Below, piece after piece: positions 1 through 13,600 of a DNA stretch of 64,000 bases (its first letter is position 1; the number at the start of each line of letters is the position of its first letter). Both the position numbers and the translations under genes were made by a program. The stretch comes from Alosa alosa (Eukaryota > Chordata > Actinopteri > Clupeiformes > Clupeidae): the NCBI RefSeq assembly GCF_017589495.1, contig NC_063199.1:1896378-1960377 (forward strand). Direction: 5' to 3'. The notes under the pieces were generated by a model. It worked only from the letters and a program-made list of their open reading frames with translations. It was not told the DNA's origin and searched no databases.

Positions 1-805
1 TCCGTCGACATATGTAGCACAATTTACAGTTGTTTGTAGACAAGTTGCTTAGCTTACTTATCTGACATGAATGACAATGTTAATGTTACATTACCGACGT
101 GAAGACTATGTTGATCACCGATGGTCTAACGTAAGGATTTTATTCATTGACTGCCGTTTTCATGAATGCATGACTGAAGATTTGTTATAAATGTGTCTAT
201 CAGGTTGGCTGCTAAGATTATAAGGTTTTTGGGTGGATAACTATGATGGGAGCTCATACACCCAAGCCTACAAAACATATTGATCTCAATGGTGTATTTT
301 GCCCATGTTCAGGGTGGAAAATAAAAAAAGAAAGATTTGCATAAGACAAGTCAAATTGGTGTTTGTAAAAAGAAGGGATTATGGAGAATAAAGAAAAAAT
401 ATTTAAAAAATCTTTGTATATTCCCACGAGGTGTTTGGGTGCTCTGAAAATGAGAACCAAAAAGATTTTTCAGACTTGTGAGGTCTGCTGTTCAGACCCT
501 GAAGGGATTTCTTTTCTGTTCATTGCTTTTTGTAAGAGTGTTTCTACTTATCTCAGTAAGGGAAATAAATCAAGAGCCTATGTTGAGTACAAATGTCTTC
601 TGAAGGCCTAAACAGAGCCCAGCCAAAAACTCCAATAAAATTTTTATCAACTTTGAGGGACAGCTATGACCATGCAGGATCATCCAGACCAAACGTAACA
701 ATTTTGCTACATACTATTCCTATTTATATACCAGCATGCACAATTTGAGCCTCCTACATGGTTTAGTTCTTGTGCTTTGGGCTTGTGAACTTGTGAAAAT
801 CGACA

Positions 806-945
806 CCCCCCTCCCCCTGTAAAACTGGCTGTATCTTGGAAAGTATTGATCTTACATAAAAGTAATTTTACAGTGTGTCTCCTGGGTAGGTACACCTGGT
901 AATTTTTTCAGAATTTTTTGACGTGGAATGACCCAATACCATTTA
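806..945 (+). repeat. Dispersed repeat, copy A
   Basis: About 130 bp starting with a C-rich run, then GTAAAACTGGCTGT, a segment around AAGTATTGATCTTACATAA and GTGTCTCCTGGGTA, ending near TGACGTGGAATGACCCA. A second copy in the same orientation is at 57181-57350; it carries about 30 extra bases between TTTTTTGA and GACGTGGAATGACCCA. Family not recognised. Confidence 0.7.
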
Positions 946-2869
946 CACCCCATTGTCTGCTAGGCTTAGTTGGACACACACACACACACACACACCCACC
1001 CATGCCACAGCTGTGACAACGCACACACAACGGATCTGGTATGAATGTGACGTTAGTGTATCACCTTATGTGTAGGGCAAATGATATCGATAATTATATA
1101 TTGTATCGGATTATATGCTGAATGGTTGTTAAATGTATTGAATTTCTTCTAATGTTTTAATTGTTTATATATACGTGTGTGAATGTTAATATGAATTGAT
1201 GTTTTGTTCACCATGTTAAAGTATTTTGTTGATCTTTGTTATACTTGTCATTCTTGTAGTTCTAATAGTTACTGCTTGTTTGTAAACATATGTTTATGTT
1301 ATTTACCTGAAGTTGTTGTTCCTGGTTATTTAATGAAATTGTTTAAGACTTTTCTAGATAAAATTATTTATTTTCCCTTTCGTAAACCTAACACATGTGC
1401 AAGTTGCCATCAGCTAGTCTGTATTTCAGCCTTTATCTGTCCTCCCAGTGGCGGTTCTAGAGATTTTTTCCTGGGGTGGCGAAGGGGTGGCATGAGGTTC
1501 CAGGAGGGGGGCCATGGACATTATTCAAAACTTAAAATTCTACGGATTTCATTGAATATGTTTTGTTCTCTACACTACATTACACGAGGTGGAAGGCAAA
1601 TCGGAGATGTAGCTGGCGTTTTGGATGGTGTGGGTCTTAATATGTGAATTTCTTTCTCTGTGTAATCACTATACAGTCTGTGTAGTCTGTACTTCAATTA
1701 TACAGTGTCAAAAAGCATTTCTAGGGGGGTTTGGAGGTATGTTAAAAAATGACCCCTCAAATGATGTCTTCTAGTGAGTTTTGAGGGAATATGGACACAT
1801 TTATATGGTATTGGAGTTGGTGTCTCTGTCTGTGTCTGTATTAGAAGGATAGGCAAAGTGTATGCTTTCTACCTGACATGGAACTTGACCAGACTCAGTG
1901 TTTCCCATACATTGACTAATCTGTGGCGGGGCGCCATGAAATCAAAATCGACCGCCACAGATTAATATTCTATGTTTAATTTAATTTAAATTAAAAATAA
2001 GATAAAATCCTTGCGTTGCCATTGAGCTGCGCTTTTTACGCACGCAGCCTTTCCTTACCCCGCCCCGCTCTCTCTCGTAGCCTGCTGCCCCTCCTCTGCA
2101 TGTGCATTTAACAAAATATTCACGATTGTTGAAGGATTGTTGTTGCCACATAGAAGCATTGTATAGAAGACGTCTTGCTAAATTGCTATTAAATCCACTT
2201 ATATGGACACTTCCTTTGTATCAGCAACCAATCGCGAAAGTTCAAAGGCGAGTCTACGCTGAGAACGGAATCTCATTGGCTGTCTTTCAAGGCTGTTTTC
2301 TCAAAATGAGTTTCCTCTCACACTCGGAGCTCAAAAACTCCACTTCAGAAGCACGTACATACACCAAACTTTCTAGACTTATGCCTAACTATATGTCGAA
2401 GATTTCTACAGAGGGGTTTGTTGATATATTATTCCTAGCCTGACTTACATGACATTTTATGCCTAAAAACATGGAAAAAAATCGTTTTTTAGGGCTAGTG
2501 ACATAATTTTCTGATTTACAGGATAACAAAAGTAGATATTCATAAATCCCTCTGTAAATGTTTCCCCATCTAATATCTGAACACAATGAATACATAATTT
2601 TGAACCTGGCTGTATCCAATGCTCAGGTTTCGTGCCTTAAAATGTATGCAAATTAGCGCATATTTAATGAGATAATGCCTAATTTGCATATGTAAACATT
2701 AAATTACAGCAAACTTGTAATACATTTTTTCTCATATTAATGTAAGTAATCAACTGGGGAAGTTTCATAGTGGTATCTGCTTGTTAAAAATTTTACCCTA
2801 TTCACCTGTAGTGTCTCGCCTTAAAGCCTGAGACAGACAGTTGCTGCAGGTGGCCTGGTCCTTTAAAAG

Positions 2870-3060
2870 ACCTACAGTACGTTACAAAGTTTGAATGAAG
2901 TTTCTAAGTTAAACGGGTCAAGCTGAATTGCACGCAGAAAAAGTGGTAAGCGGAATAATAATAAGAAGCCTAGGTAGACCAGTACAGTGCATTTTTATGC
3001 ACTGTAATAAAAAGAAGACTTAGGATAACAGAACAGTGCATTTTCATGCACTGAAATAAA
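2870..3060 (-). repeat. Hairpin-ended dispersed repeat (CAGTGCAT family), copy A
   Basis: Contains two adjacent palindromes, CAGTGCATTTTTATGCACTG and CAGTGCATTTTCATGCACTG, beside AATAATAATAAGAAGCCTAGG and a segment around AGTTTGAATGAAGTTTC. The reverse complement matches 63388-63520, where CAGTGCATGAAAATG, CTTCTTCTTACTATTATTC and AACTTCGTTTAAACTTTG occur in the same order. Likely a non-autonomous DNA transposon family. Confidence 0.55.
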
Positions 3061-3475
3061 GCAATAGAAAATGGGGTATCTGCATATCTCTCTAACATGT
3101 ATAAGCAGCCAACCATATAAAAGTCACTATTTTGAATGATGAGCAAAGTGCAGTATTAAGTCTGTCTGAAACCAACTTAATAACTAGGCGAAACCAATTT
3201 GCTAATTTATCACCATGGCCTAGATCTTAACCGTAAACATTGCAAACAGTTAAGTGCTCCTACAAGCCACATGTTTTAGTTCATGAACTTTGTCCGCCAT
3301 TTCAATTAAGGCCCATAGTTTCTCACAGCAATCTGTGAGATTCTTCAGTGGTAGGCAAAGCTACTCAAAATAATCCACAATCCCCAAAATTTACAACAGC
3401 TCTATATCGTTACACTATTCCCCTTTACAGAACTGTTAATTGCAATTGTAACACTGTGCTGCCCCAACAACTTAC

Positions 3476-3623
3476 CGTCTGTCCAGTTGGAATGTGCAGA
3501 GTCTTGGGACCAGGTTTGCCAATGAAACGGTTCTGTAGCTTCATGCTTGCAAACGTACCACGAGTCATCACCGCATCATTTCCTCTACGAGCCCCATAGG
3601 AGTTGAATTCCCGTGGTGTGAGG
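3476..3623 (-). CDS. ireb2: ireb2 exon 19 (residues 781-830), last exon in window
   Basis: 148 nt. Encodes LTPREFNSYGARRGNDAVMT, then RGTFASMKLQNRFIGKPGPK and TLHIPTGQT, nearly identical to human IRP2 here. It ends in phase 0 at donor GTAAGT. In human the next exon starts LDVFEAAELY; no such sequence was found between 1 and 3475, so the gene continues off the left edge. Confidence 0.96.
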
Positions 3624-6600
3624 CTGCAATGTACAATAACATGGTAGTGATTTCTCAAAATTATGTGTAGTTGTACCCATGGACTGAAAACAGAATGCTT
3701 TTCATTTCAGTTCGTTCTGAGCAATACATTTTTTTTTTCCTGTTCCAGTGTTCCAAGGCCGCTAAATGGTAACTGGTTAGAATGTTATAGAAGAATGGTT
3801 AATAGCATTCCTTTAAAAATTACTTTGCCTTTACAAATTGATTTATGGCTGGTGGCACAATACTATAGGCTTTTTTTTGCCCAACAGCCTTAAAGCTGAA
3901 ATGAATTTTTGAAGTCAGTGCCTTATTGACCGAGAAAAAGCCAAAGATGTATTTTTACAGAAATGCCAGGTTTCTGGCGAAGATTAGATTTTTACATGCA
4001 AATTAGGTTTCTGGCAAACAATTGCGGTTACTTTTGGAAATGTTGCAGCAATGCATTGAAAATATTGGGTTTCTAATGGTTAATGCAAATCAGTGAAGTA
4101 TTCCTTTAAAGGAGAATTCCGGTGTGATATTGACCTAAAGTGTAAATAATTCAGTGGAAATGCATGGATTCCAGTTTCTTCCAGTAGCAGCAACTGGAAT
4201 CCATGCATTTCCACTAAATTATTTTTAGAATCTGATCCCTTATCATACCTGTTCATTCTTACTCGTTGCTCGACTTATCGTGACTAAATTCAAGATGGCT
4301 GCAAACGCTAAACTTCGTGAAGATACTGTCTGTATAAATCGTCTTGTAAGTAAACTACCAGTGCTTTTTCAAAGTTCTCAATGTCTCGTTTTAAATGTCA
4401 GGGCCCTCGGAAGTCTACCAATGAAGTGTGGAGATACATTGAGCCTCGTAAATGGGTGTAAAACAGTGATTTATTTGCATGGCTAGCCCGATGCCGAAGC
4501 ACCACTATTGAAAAAGCTGTTGGTAGCATCGGGCTAACTAGCCAGATTTTGGAGTGCAGGGGACAAGCCGAGATGGGCTATGAGACATACGTTCACACTC
4601 GGTATCATGTTTCAATACACTTTAGGTCAATATCACACCGGAATTCTCCTTTAAATCAAAGCACATTGGGCAGTGGGCAGGTGAAAAATATTAAAATATA
4701 GGTTAATCGGAACAATAAATACTGTTATAAACTATCTAAAATTGAAAAATAGCGTTTTCACTCCAGAACAAATTAAATCCCTGGTCATGCCTCTTGTCAC
4801 AATGCTGTTATCTACATCACTCTGAAATACATCTGCATCTTACACTTTTGTTCTTATTGTTTTTTAAGAGTTTCATGTTATATTTTATTAATAATATATA
4901 ATTACATATTCATAAAAGTGTTCAAAACAGGATCCACTCACCGTTTGCTTTGCAAATACTTTGCAGCAGCACTAATCCGAGCAATACTTCCAGCTGGGGA
5001 GATGTGATCTGTTGTCACATTGTCTCCTAAGAACAGCAGTGCATATGCATTCTCTATTGACTGGGGAGATGGGGTGTCTCTTATCTGGGCAGGAAAAATA
5101 TTCACTCATTTAGTATGAAATTAGACTTGAACAAACTTGGAACAAATTGGCATCTTTCTCATGTCAAATAATGCAATTAAAGGAAGCTCTAGGGTCTGTT
5201 TTTTGAATGATAATTAGTACACATTTTCAAAACAACATCAATTGGTGCAGTTTTAATTACAACAAGAATAAGCATTTACAATTAAATAGCATATAGCACA
5301 GCCTTGTTGGCTAACCACAGCCACACTTAAACATCAGAACACAGCGAGCCATATTCAGGCCACGGTGTCGATGATGATGATTGGAGAGCAGAGTCAATCT
5401 CCAACTTGATGAGAAGCTACTGAACTGCACAATGAGCAGGCGAAAAAGAATCGGGAGATCCTAACCAACGCCTCATGTTTATTTTTTGTATTGATTTGTC
5501 TAGTTAAATGTTTTCCCTGTTTATTTCCGTTATTTTTGATAGTTTTCGTGTTATTCTTAGTCCTTTTTACTGCTTCTAAGTCAGCTGATGTCGTTGACGT
5601 TTGTCCATTGGGAGCTTGCGGACCTGCGAGCTGCCATGCCAACTGCAGACTAACGTTAACGCTGAAGAGCTGCAATCTCACAGAGCAACAAAGGGTCGCT
5701 GTTAAAAGTCCACCGAGTTGCGGATCTACAAGATCGCCCACGACTTCAGACTGTGCTTCCAGTGATCTCCAGACTGCAGTCTACAAAGGCCTAACGTTAA
5801 CGTGATCTCCAGACTGATTTTGTTTCTTTACCACTTTCCCCCGAGACTGACTAACACCACATTTCTGTTTATTCGACATCACACCGACTTTCACTACACT
5901 TTTTACCTTTATTCCTAAACCTTAGTCTCTGTTAACTGTATTTAATAAATTAATTTATTATTATTTCAACTACTGTATGTTATAATAGTATAATCCTCAT
6001 TATATTATATATTATATTATATAACTATAATCCCATTTTGTCATTATCAAACCTTCTCTTATGTGTGATGCGAGGTTGTTGAAGGGGAGATAAAAACACT
6101 TTCAGAAGAAGTTAAGAGATCTATGATTTCATTGTCTTGTTTACTTACCTTTTTTTAATCAAGGTGCCCAAAAGATTTTTGGATAATATTTTCTAAACAT
6201 TTGATCCAAACCATATTATCATAAATGACCCAATGAAATCAATATGTGATATAGAAACATTTCACAATTTGATATATACGACTAGAATACAGGGTTCCCG
6301 CGGATACTTAAAAAGTCTTAAATTGTCTGGGATGTCTTGAATTTTTGAAAGGGAGGTATTAAATTTGCGTATGGGACCGCCAGCGAGAGCAAGAGAGCGA
6401 GTGAAATGTCTCCATCCGGTTTTTCATTTAAAACGCAATTGTACTGTATACGTGACTATAAGGCAACGGGAGGAAGTGTAGTGGTTGCAGAGTGAAGATG
6501 TTTTTCACGGGTGTGGTTAAAAGTGTGAAAACGGTAATAATATGTACAAATATGCCTGACGTTTTCGTGGTGTAGCCGAGGCCTGAGAGATACGCAGGTA

Positions 6601-9600
6601 GCCTACGTGAGTGGTAGAATGAGCGGGAGAAAGAGTTGGTAAGCCAGTTAGCGATAGGGTGGCCATACGTTGGAATTTAGGACATAGCCTATGGATTTTA
6701 AAAGCCCTGTCCGGCGCAGCCATAAGACGGACGCTCATTTGTCCTTTTTTGGAGTTGCGCTGGGTATCATGGTTTCACAAACTATGGACGCGGAGAATGC
6801 TGGTCAAATTATGCGCAGTGCTTCTGTCACCCGTCTGATAATTTGCTGCGAAGGAAGGAACCACGGACTGACAGAAAAAGAAAACAAACGTTTTCGCAAT
6901 CAGGAGGAAATACTGTACATGTTAAGTTGATCTGTTTGCATCTTTCCAGCGTGTGTTGCTGGCCTAGCCTAGGGAAGAAAATATCTGTCTAAGTTATAAT
7001 ACCTGTAATATCTGTCAACAGCTTGCTTGCCAGCCTTTCCCAGTAGGCCTACTTCGCAAAAGTTGTGAAATATAGCTGCACTTTTTTTTTAATGTCGGCG
7101 ACTGGCTACATAAAAAAAAAAAATGTGCGTTCATAATACGTGCGTGCTTGAGATGAAACCAGCGGTTTTCAGCAGGATCCGAGGAGGAGCTGTCTCTTAA
7201 TTAATTTAAAACAAGTCAATGGTTTTACAATGTTTCAGTCAAGCTTTGGTTGGTTTAGATACAGGTATGCATAGGTATGCAAAATGTAAAGTCGTGGATT
7301 AACTTTAATTTGCTGTGCTGCATATGGGACAATAGATGCACATAGTAAATTATATAAAGTAGGCCTATTAAAATATTTAAATAGCTTAGTCTAACTTTGA
7401 AGGGAATCCAGTCCAGTGCACATGTCTTTGGCAAGTAGCATAGGCTACTACAGACACAGGTGAAGAACAGTCAGCCTCAGCCAGTAAGCACAACCAGATA
7501 TGTACAGCCAGCTTCAAAAGCAAGCAGCCCAGACCCTAAAATTGGGCATTTATAGCTGTGAAGGTAATTCACACACAATTATTTTTCTTTCGCCAAAATA
7601 TATGTGGTAACTTCTGTAGACATCCAAAATGGGGTGGGGGTTAAAATTAGTAGGAAAAAAAAACTATTGCATAAAACAGTTTTAAGTTGTCGTATGTATC
7701 GTTTTGCCGTGGTATAGTCTTAATTTTTCCATTTAGAGGTCTTGAAAAGGTCTTAGAAGCAGGGCTAGAAAACGAAATAATTTTTCAAACGTTCCGTTCC
7801 GAATGGTTCAGGTAGGCCTATGTTTAACGTTTTCGTTCTTGCATGCGTTCCGCCACCAACATATCGGTCCTGAACCGGTTCGGAACGCAAAATATCGTTC
7901 GTTCTTAAAGTTCCGGCAGTGTTTGGCGGGCCTATCAAGTCTATTTTTGTAGGTTACATTACAACAGCAAGACAAAATATACACATTTGGACCAAAGGTC
8001 CATTTATTCGTTTTTTTTTTTTTTTTTTTTTTAAACTGCAGAAATCAAATTATTAGGCTGTTATATAGAGAACTTAAAAAAACGTTATTAACCGGTTTTG
8101 TGGATTTCAGAATAACGTTTCTGTTCCGGAACAGTTAAAGACCATTTTGTTTTCGTTTCCGTTTCCGCTCCTCGTAAAATTCCGTAAAATTCCGTTCGTT
8201 TTCGGTTTTCGTTTCTTGAACCGGTTTGGAGCCCTGCTTAAAAGCCTTTAAATTTGCACTTGGAAAATGTGCAGATACCCTGGAATAGAATAAAATAGAA
8301 TAATACTTACTAATTTGTTGAAGAATGGAGGGCAGTGGACATAAGTTGATTTCGAATCCCAAGGGAACTGATCAGCATCTGAACATTCTATACTGTCCCA
8401 AAATGTGCTACCTTTCTGGAAAAGAGACAAGAATAATGTTTTTGTATAGCAATATCAGTACTGACTGAACACTATTTTGTCATGTCTCATCTTCTAATAT
8501 TCAAAAAAACAAAAATTGTGCAATAAACTTCTTAACCAATCATCTCAAATCATAGCTTATGTTTCAGAACTACGGGGGAAGATTTCAGGAATAAAATCAG
8601 TCATTAGACTGAGATATAAGACAATTGGTCATCATTAAAATTTTGACAAAATTAGAACGGTCAGGCATTTAAGGGTTAATAGATGGATAGCAGATGGATC
8701 GCTGGATAAATGTGGAAAGATGGATACATGGATGGGTGGACGACTGAACACTATACTCCAGTGTCCATTTCCATAATTGACATGGTTATGGGATTTGGCA
8801 GACGCTTTTGTCCAAACCGACTTACAAATAAAACAATACAATAGTTAAATTAACAGTGAACAGTTTTAAAAAGTTGGTAAGTCTACTGGGACCGTTGCAG
8901 CCACCCCACGTTTTGGGACATGCTCCACTGGATAAAATGGTGTTGAGGGAAGAATGTGGCAGGAGACGACAGTTCCGTACAAAAATATAGTCATTTATTG
9001 TCCACAAAAGAGGAGGAAGCACAGCAGAAGTCCAGACATAAAAATACAGGGATCTTCAGTATGCATATTCTAGTGAACATCTAAACTCAACATTAAACTA
9101 GGCAACCGATTCACAGGCTTTCTAGGCACCCAATCCAAACAAGGCAACCTTGCATAACTCTGGACCATACTTTATCCCCTTGCCTCACAGCAAGCAAGAT
9201 TAACATTATAAACTTCAATTTACTTCCAAACAAACTCTAAACTTCCCAGAGTCCCTGGAGCTCCAGCTCGTCCCTCTGTCTTCCGTTGTCTCTAGTGATG
9301 ACATTTAAAGCGAGGCTTCGAGACTTGTGTTGAGCAAAAAGGGGCGTGCCTGATGAAGCCCCGGTTTAAGGCTTGTGCCGTTTCCAATAAAACCATGTGA
9401 CTTGCATTGAGCTCAATGAGGATCAAACCAGCTAATAGGCTAACTGAAATAACACCATGCCAATCTCTAGGTATGGTGAAGGGTATGTGATGATGTGGGG
9501 CTATTTTAATTCCAAAGGCTTTATCAGGATGCATAGTATCCTGGATCCATGAAATAACTGGCCTTTAAAAATAAAAACCTCCCTTCCTCTATGGAAATTT

Positions 9601-10575
9601 AACATAGGAGTGTCAATACTTATGACCCCTGTATTTTAAGGAAGAACATTTATTTATTTATGATAAATTATTCATTCACAAAGAAAATTGGGGTCCTTAA
9701 AGGTCCGATATTTCCTTATTTTTTTACTTAAAAGGCATTAAGATCATGTTCCAAAAGATTCCTCTTTTTAGTCAACTTTAGCATGGGTGCCAACACCTTT
9801 GACCATCACTGTAAGAAGTCAGACTTGCTTGAAGACCACTTTCTCCAAAACCTTTGATAAGAAAGGAAGAAGGGAGACAGGTCTGTAGTTCTTCATATCA
9901 GTTGGATTAAGTGTATGTTTCTTTAACATAGGCGTAAGCCTTGCCTGTTTGAAAGAAGAAGGAACTATTCCAGAACTGACATTAACAAATTACTTCGTTT
10001 ACACACATCGCATCTGCATGTGCATAACTGCAAATGGGCAATAATCATTCCGCTTGGATGGAGTCTAATTAATAATAACGATCATATTTTACTAAAATAA
10101 TACAGTAAAATAATCTATGAAGAATTCAGAATCATCTTAGATCATGACTGCACAACAAGCTACAGGATCAGTGCAAACTCCCACAATCGCAAACCCTCTG
10201 CTATTCCTAACTGATAATCCACCTACGGCTGGGCGATATACCGAATTCATATACTGGATATATAACAGTTTGCTGTACGTGAGATACATTAAAGTGTTAT
10301 ATCGCAAATATCGACTATTTTGCAGTCATAATTTTTTTAAGCAGCAACACTTACTTTGCCGTTTCGTGTCCCCATCTCTCTTCCCCTCCCTTTCAGTAAC
10401 AACGCACATCACACACTCACAAACCAATCCTGAACAATCTATTCAGATGAGGGGGTGACATCTGGCTGTAGACGAGAAGTAAACTTTCAGTTCAACAGCG
10501 GCAGTAGCATTTCTATCTATGGGTAGCTAATGTTCTATCTATGGGATAGGCTAGTGTTGTTCAACAATGAGCTAG

Positions 10576-10626
<51 letters not shown>

Positions 10627-13600
10627 ACTATGTTTATTTTATATAGCGCCTTTCTCAAACCCAAGGTCGCTTTACATATTAGGAAGGCAGGGAAACACAA
10701 TAACAAACAAACAAAACAATACAACAAAGACAAAGGCAGGGAAACACAATAACAAACAAAACAATGCAACAAAGACAAGTTATCTGTATGGAGCTATGTG
10801 TTGGGTGTGGAGGAGAAGTGATCATTAAACAGAAAGGTCTTGAGATGTGCTTTGAAGAAAGGAAGAGAAGGACAGGCACGAAGAGGTTGGGGGAGGAAGT
10901 TCCAGAGTTTGGGGGCCAAGGCACGGAAGGACCTGCCACCCAGGGTGGAGAGTCTGGAGCGGGGGATAGCCAAGAGGTTTTGGTCAGAGGATCTGAGTGA
11001 GCGGGAAGGAGTGTAAGGGGTCAGGAGGTCGCAGATGTAAGGGGGGGGCAAGGTTGTGGAGGGCTTTGAAGGTGAGTAGTAGTCCTTTGTATTTGATCCG
11101 GGACGGAACTGGTAGCCAATGGAGTTGATGGAGAATGGGGGTGATGTGTGCTGATCGTCTGGTATGGGTGAGGAGCCTGGCTGCAGAGTTTTGAATATAT
11201 TGTAGTCTTTGAAGGGTTTCAGTGGGGAGACCAAGGAAAAGTGAGTTGCAGTAATCTAAACGGGACAATGAAAGAGTGAACCAAAGTCTGTGCATCACTA
11301 TGCACAGGATGTGGATATGAGGATCAAAGCTAAGGGTGGAGTCAAGCTGAGGGTTAAGGGTGGAGTCAAGCTGAATGCCAAGGTTTTTAACAACAGGGGT
11401 GGAGTGGACAGATGAGCCATCAATGTTGAGAGTGAGACGGGGAGATTTGGAGAGGATGCTTTTAGGGCCAATCAGCAGAATTTTGGTTTTGTCTGTGTTG
11501 AGCTTGAGAAAATTGTTTTGCATCCATAATTTTAAGTCAGAGGCAGTCAGTGAGAGAGCGTGGTGGGGGGTCAGAGGGAGAGGGAGTGGTAAGATAGAGT
11601 TGGATGTCATCTGCATAGCAGTGGAAGTTGAGACCGTGGCTGCGAATAATCTGGCCAAGAGGGAGGATGTATATGAGAAAGAGGAGGGGCCCAAGTACAG
11701 AACCCTGGGGGACACCACGACTTGGAGGACTGATGTGGAACAAGTGTTACAAACTGCTTTCTGTTGGTGAGGTATGACTGACACCAATTGAGAGCTGTGC
11801 CAGAAACACCAATAGCAGACAGACGGGAGATTAGAACATTGTGGTTGATGGTATCGAAAGCAGCACTAAGGTCAAGGAAGATGAGAATGTTAAGTGAACC
11901 AGAGTCAGCAGACAGGAGGAGGTTGTTAACTATGCGTAGAAGGGCAGTCTCTGTACTGTGACATGAGCGGAAGCCAGATTGAAAGGGCTCATACAGGTCG
12001 TGGTGGTTAAGAAAGGTGTGTAGTTGTGTGGCCACCACTCTTTCCAGTACCTTGGCCAGGAAGGGGAGGTTGGAGATAGGTGATGTAAGGTCGGAGTCAG
12101 GTTTTTTGAAAATGGGTGTAACTGCAGCAGTCTTGAGGGCAGCAGGCACCACACCAGAGTTGAGGCAGGTGTTAACAATCAATGTAATGGGTTCAGATAG
12201 GGATGTGGAGCAGGCTTTAAGTAGAGGGGTGGGGGCAGGGTCAAGCCGACACGATGAGGAGTTGGACTTAGTAATGATGTCAGTGATGGTGAGGGAGTCA
12301 GTAGCGGTGAAATGAGAGAGCTGAGGGCCCAGAGAAGGAGGAGAAGAACTATGGACTACTAAGGAGAGAGATAGTATTGGGGTTGAAGGAGTGGTAGATT
12401 TGGCTAATTTTATCATCAAAGAAGTGTAAGAAGGCCTGGCACTGCTCAGGGGTCTTAGGACAGGCAGTGACATGGGGTTTTAGGAGTTTGTCCAGAGTCC
12501 TGAATAGGGTTTTTGGCCTGGACATGGAGGAGGTTATGAGTGATGAGTAGTAGTTTGAGCGGGCAGCATTGAGTGCATCCCTATATGTCTATATATATGT
12601 TCGGTGTAGAGCATCCGAGTGAATTGTAAGGCCAGTTTTCTTGTATAGCTGTTCAAGACGGCGGCCAGCGGCCTTTAGTTGCTTCAGCTCAAGGGTGAAC
12701 CAGGGGCATGTACGGTTTGCTGGTACAAGCCTAGTCCTGACAGGGGCTAAGCTATCAAGCAGGCTGGTCAGGGTGTCATTGTACATAGCAACCAGGTTAT
12801 CCGCGGACGAGAGCTCATCCAGGTCAAACAGCGGCGAGGCCTGTATAGAGGCAGCAAGCATGCTGTGGTCAATTGATCTGATGTTACGACCTGTGATAGT
12901 TGTTTTCTCTGAGGAGGGAGGAGTGATCATATGAAAACGGCATTCAGCTTATGGTCAGAGACACCAGAGATGGAACCAGAGACAGAGATGTCATTCAGAC
13001 CAGAAGAGCAGAGCGTGTGACCATGAGTGTGAGTGGGAAAGTCAACATGCTGTGTCAAACTGAAACAGTCCAATACAGAGTTAAACTCTGAGGTGTAAGA
13101 ACAATTAGTATCCACATGAATGTTAAAATCCCCTAACATAATCATAGCAGAAGAAAGGGATGAAAGAACAGTGAGAAATTCATTGAATTCAGACAGAAAA
13201 TGTGCAGATGGTTTTGGGAGGCGGTAGATTAGCAATAGTAAAAGTGGTAGGGTAGAGACAACCTTCACAGCAATATATTCAAAGGATGTCCCTTCAAATG
13301 GCCTAAGTTCTTTAATAGTCAGATCTGAGCGGTACACTACAGCCAACCCGCCCCCTCTCCCTACAGATCTGGGTTTGGATAAGTAGCAGTAGCCAGAGGG
13401 GGTCAGCAGGTTTAAATTAATGCAGTCACCGGGTTGTTGCCAGGTCTCTGAGAGACAAAACAGGTCAAATTTTTTGTCAATGATCAGATCGTTTATTAAG
13501 GCCGTTTTGTTTGTGATTGAGCGCGCATTTAGGTTGCCAATGTTAAAGTTCTGATGTGACGACGAGGCAGGAGGAGGCAGCCTAGGAGGGTGACTAAGGT

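Larger units (their letters stand above)
1..3475. other. Intron 19 sequence with scattered repeat ends
   Basis: No exon of ireb2 was found here. Recognisable pieces are a C-rich dispersed repeat at about 806-940, a CA microsatellite near 974-995, a 'GTGTTTCCCATACATTGA' repeat end at about 1900 (also at 29.88 kb), and hairpins built on CAGTGCAT at 2990-3055. Open frames listed in this stretch look like chance. Confidence 0.6.

Noticed and set aside
1..3475. Missing terminal exons of ireb2
   Set aside because: No frame resembling the human segment after PSGQT (LDVFEAAELY and onward) was found on the minus strand, so they lie outside the window.
5491..5805. Plus-strand frame with a hydrophobic start resembling a signal peptide
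   Set aside because: No ATG, no family resemblance and no splice context; composition looks like chance in AT-rich DNA.
10764..12934. Plus-strand frames over the L2-like LINE
   Set aside because: Antisense shadows; endonuclease and reverse transcriptase motifs are on the minus strand.
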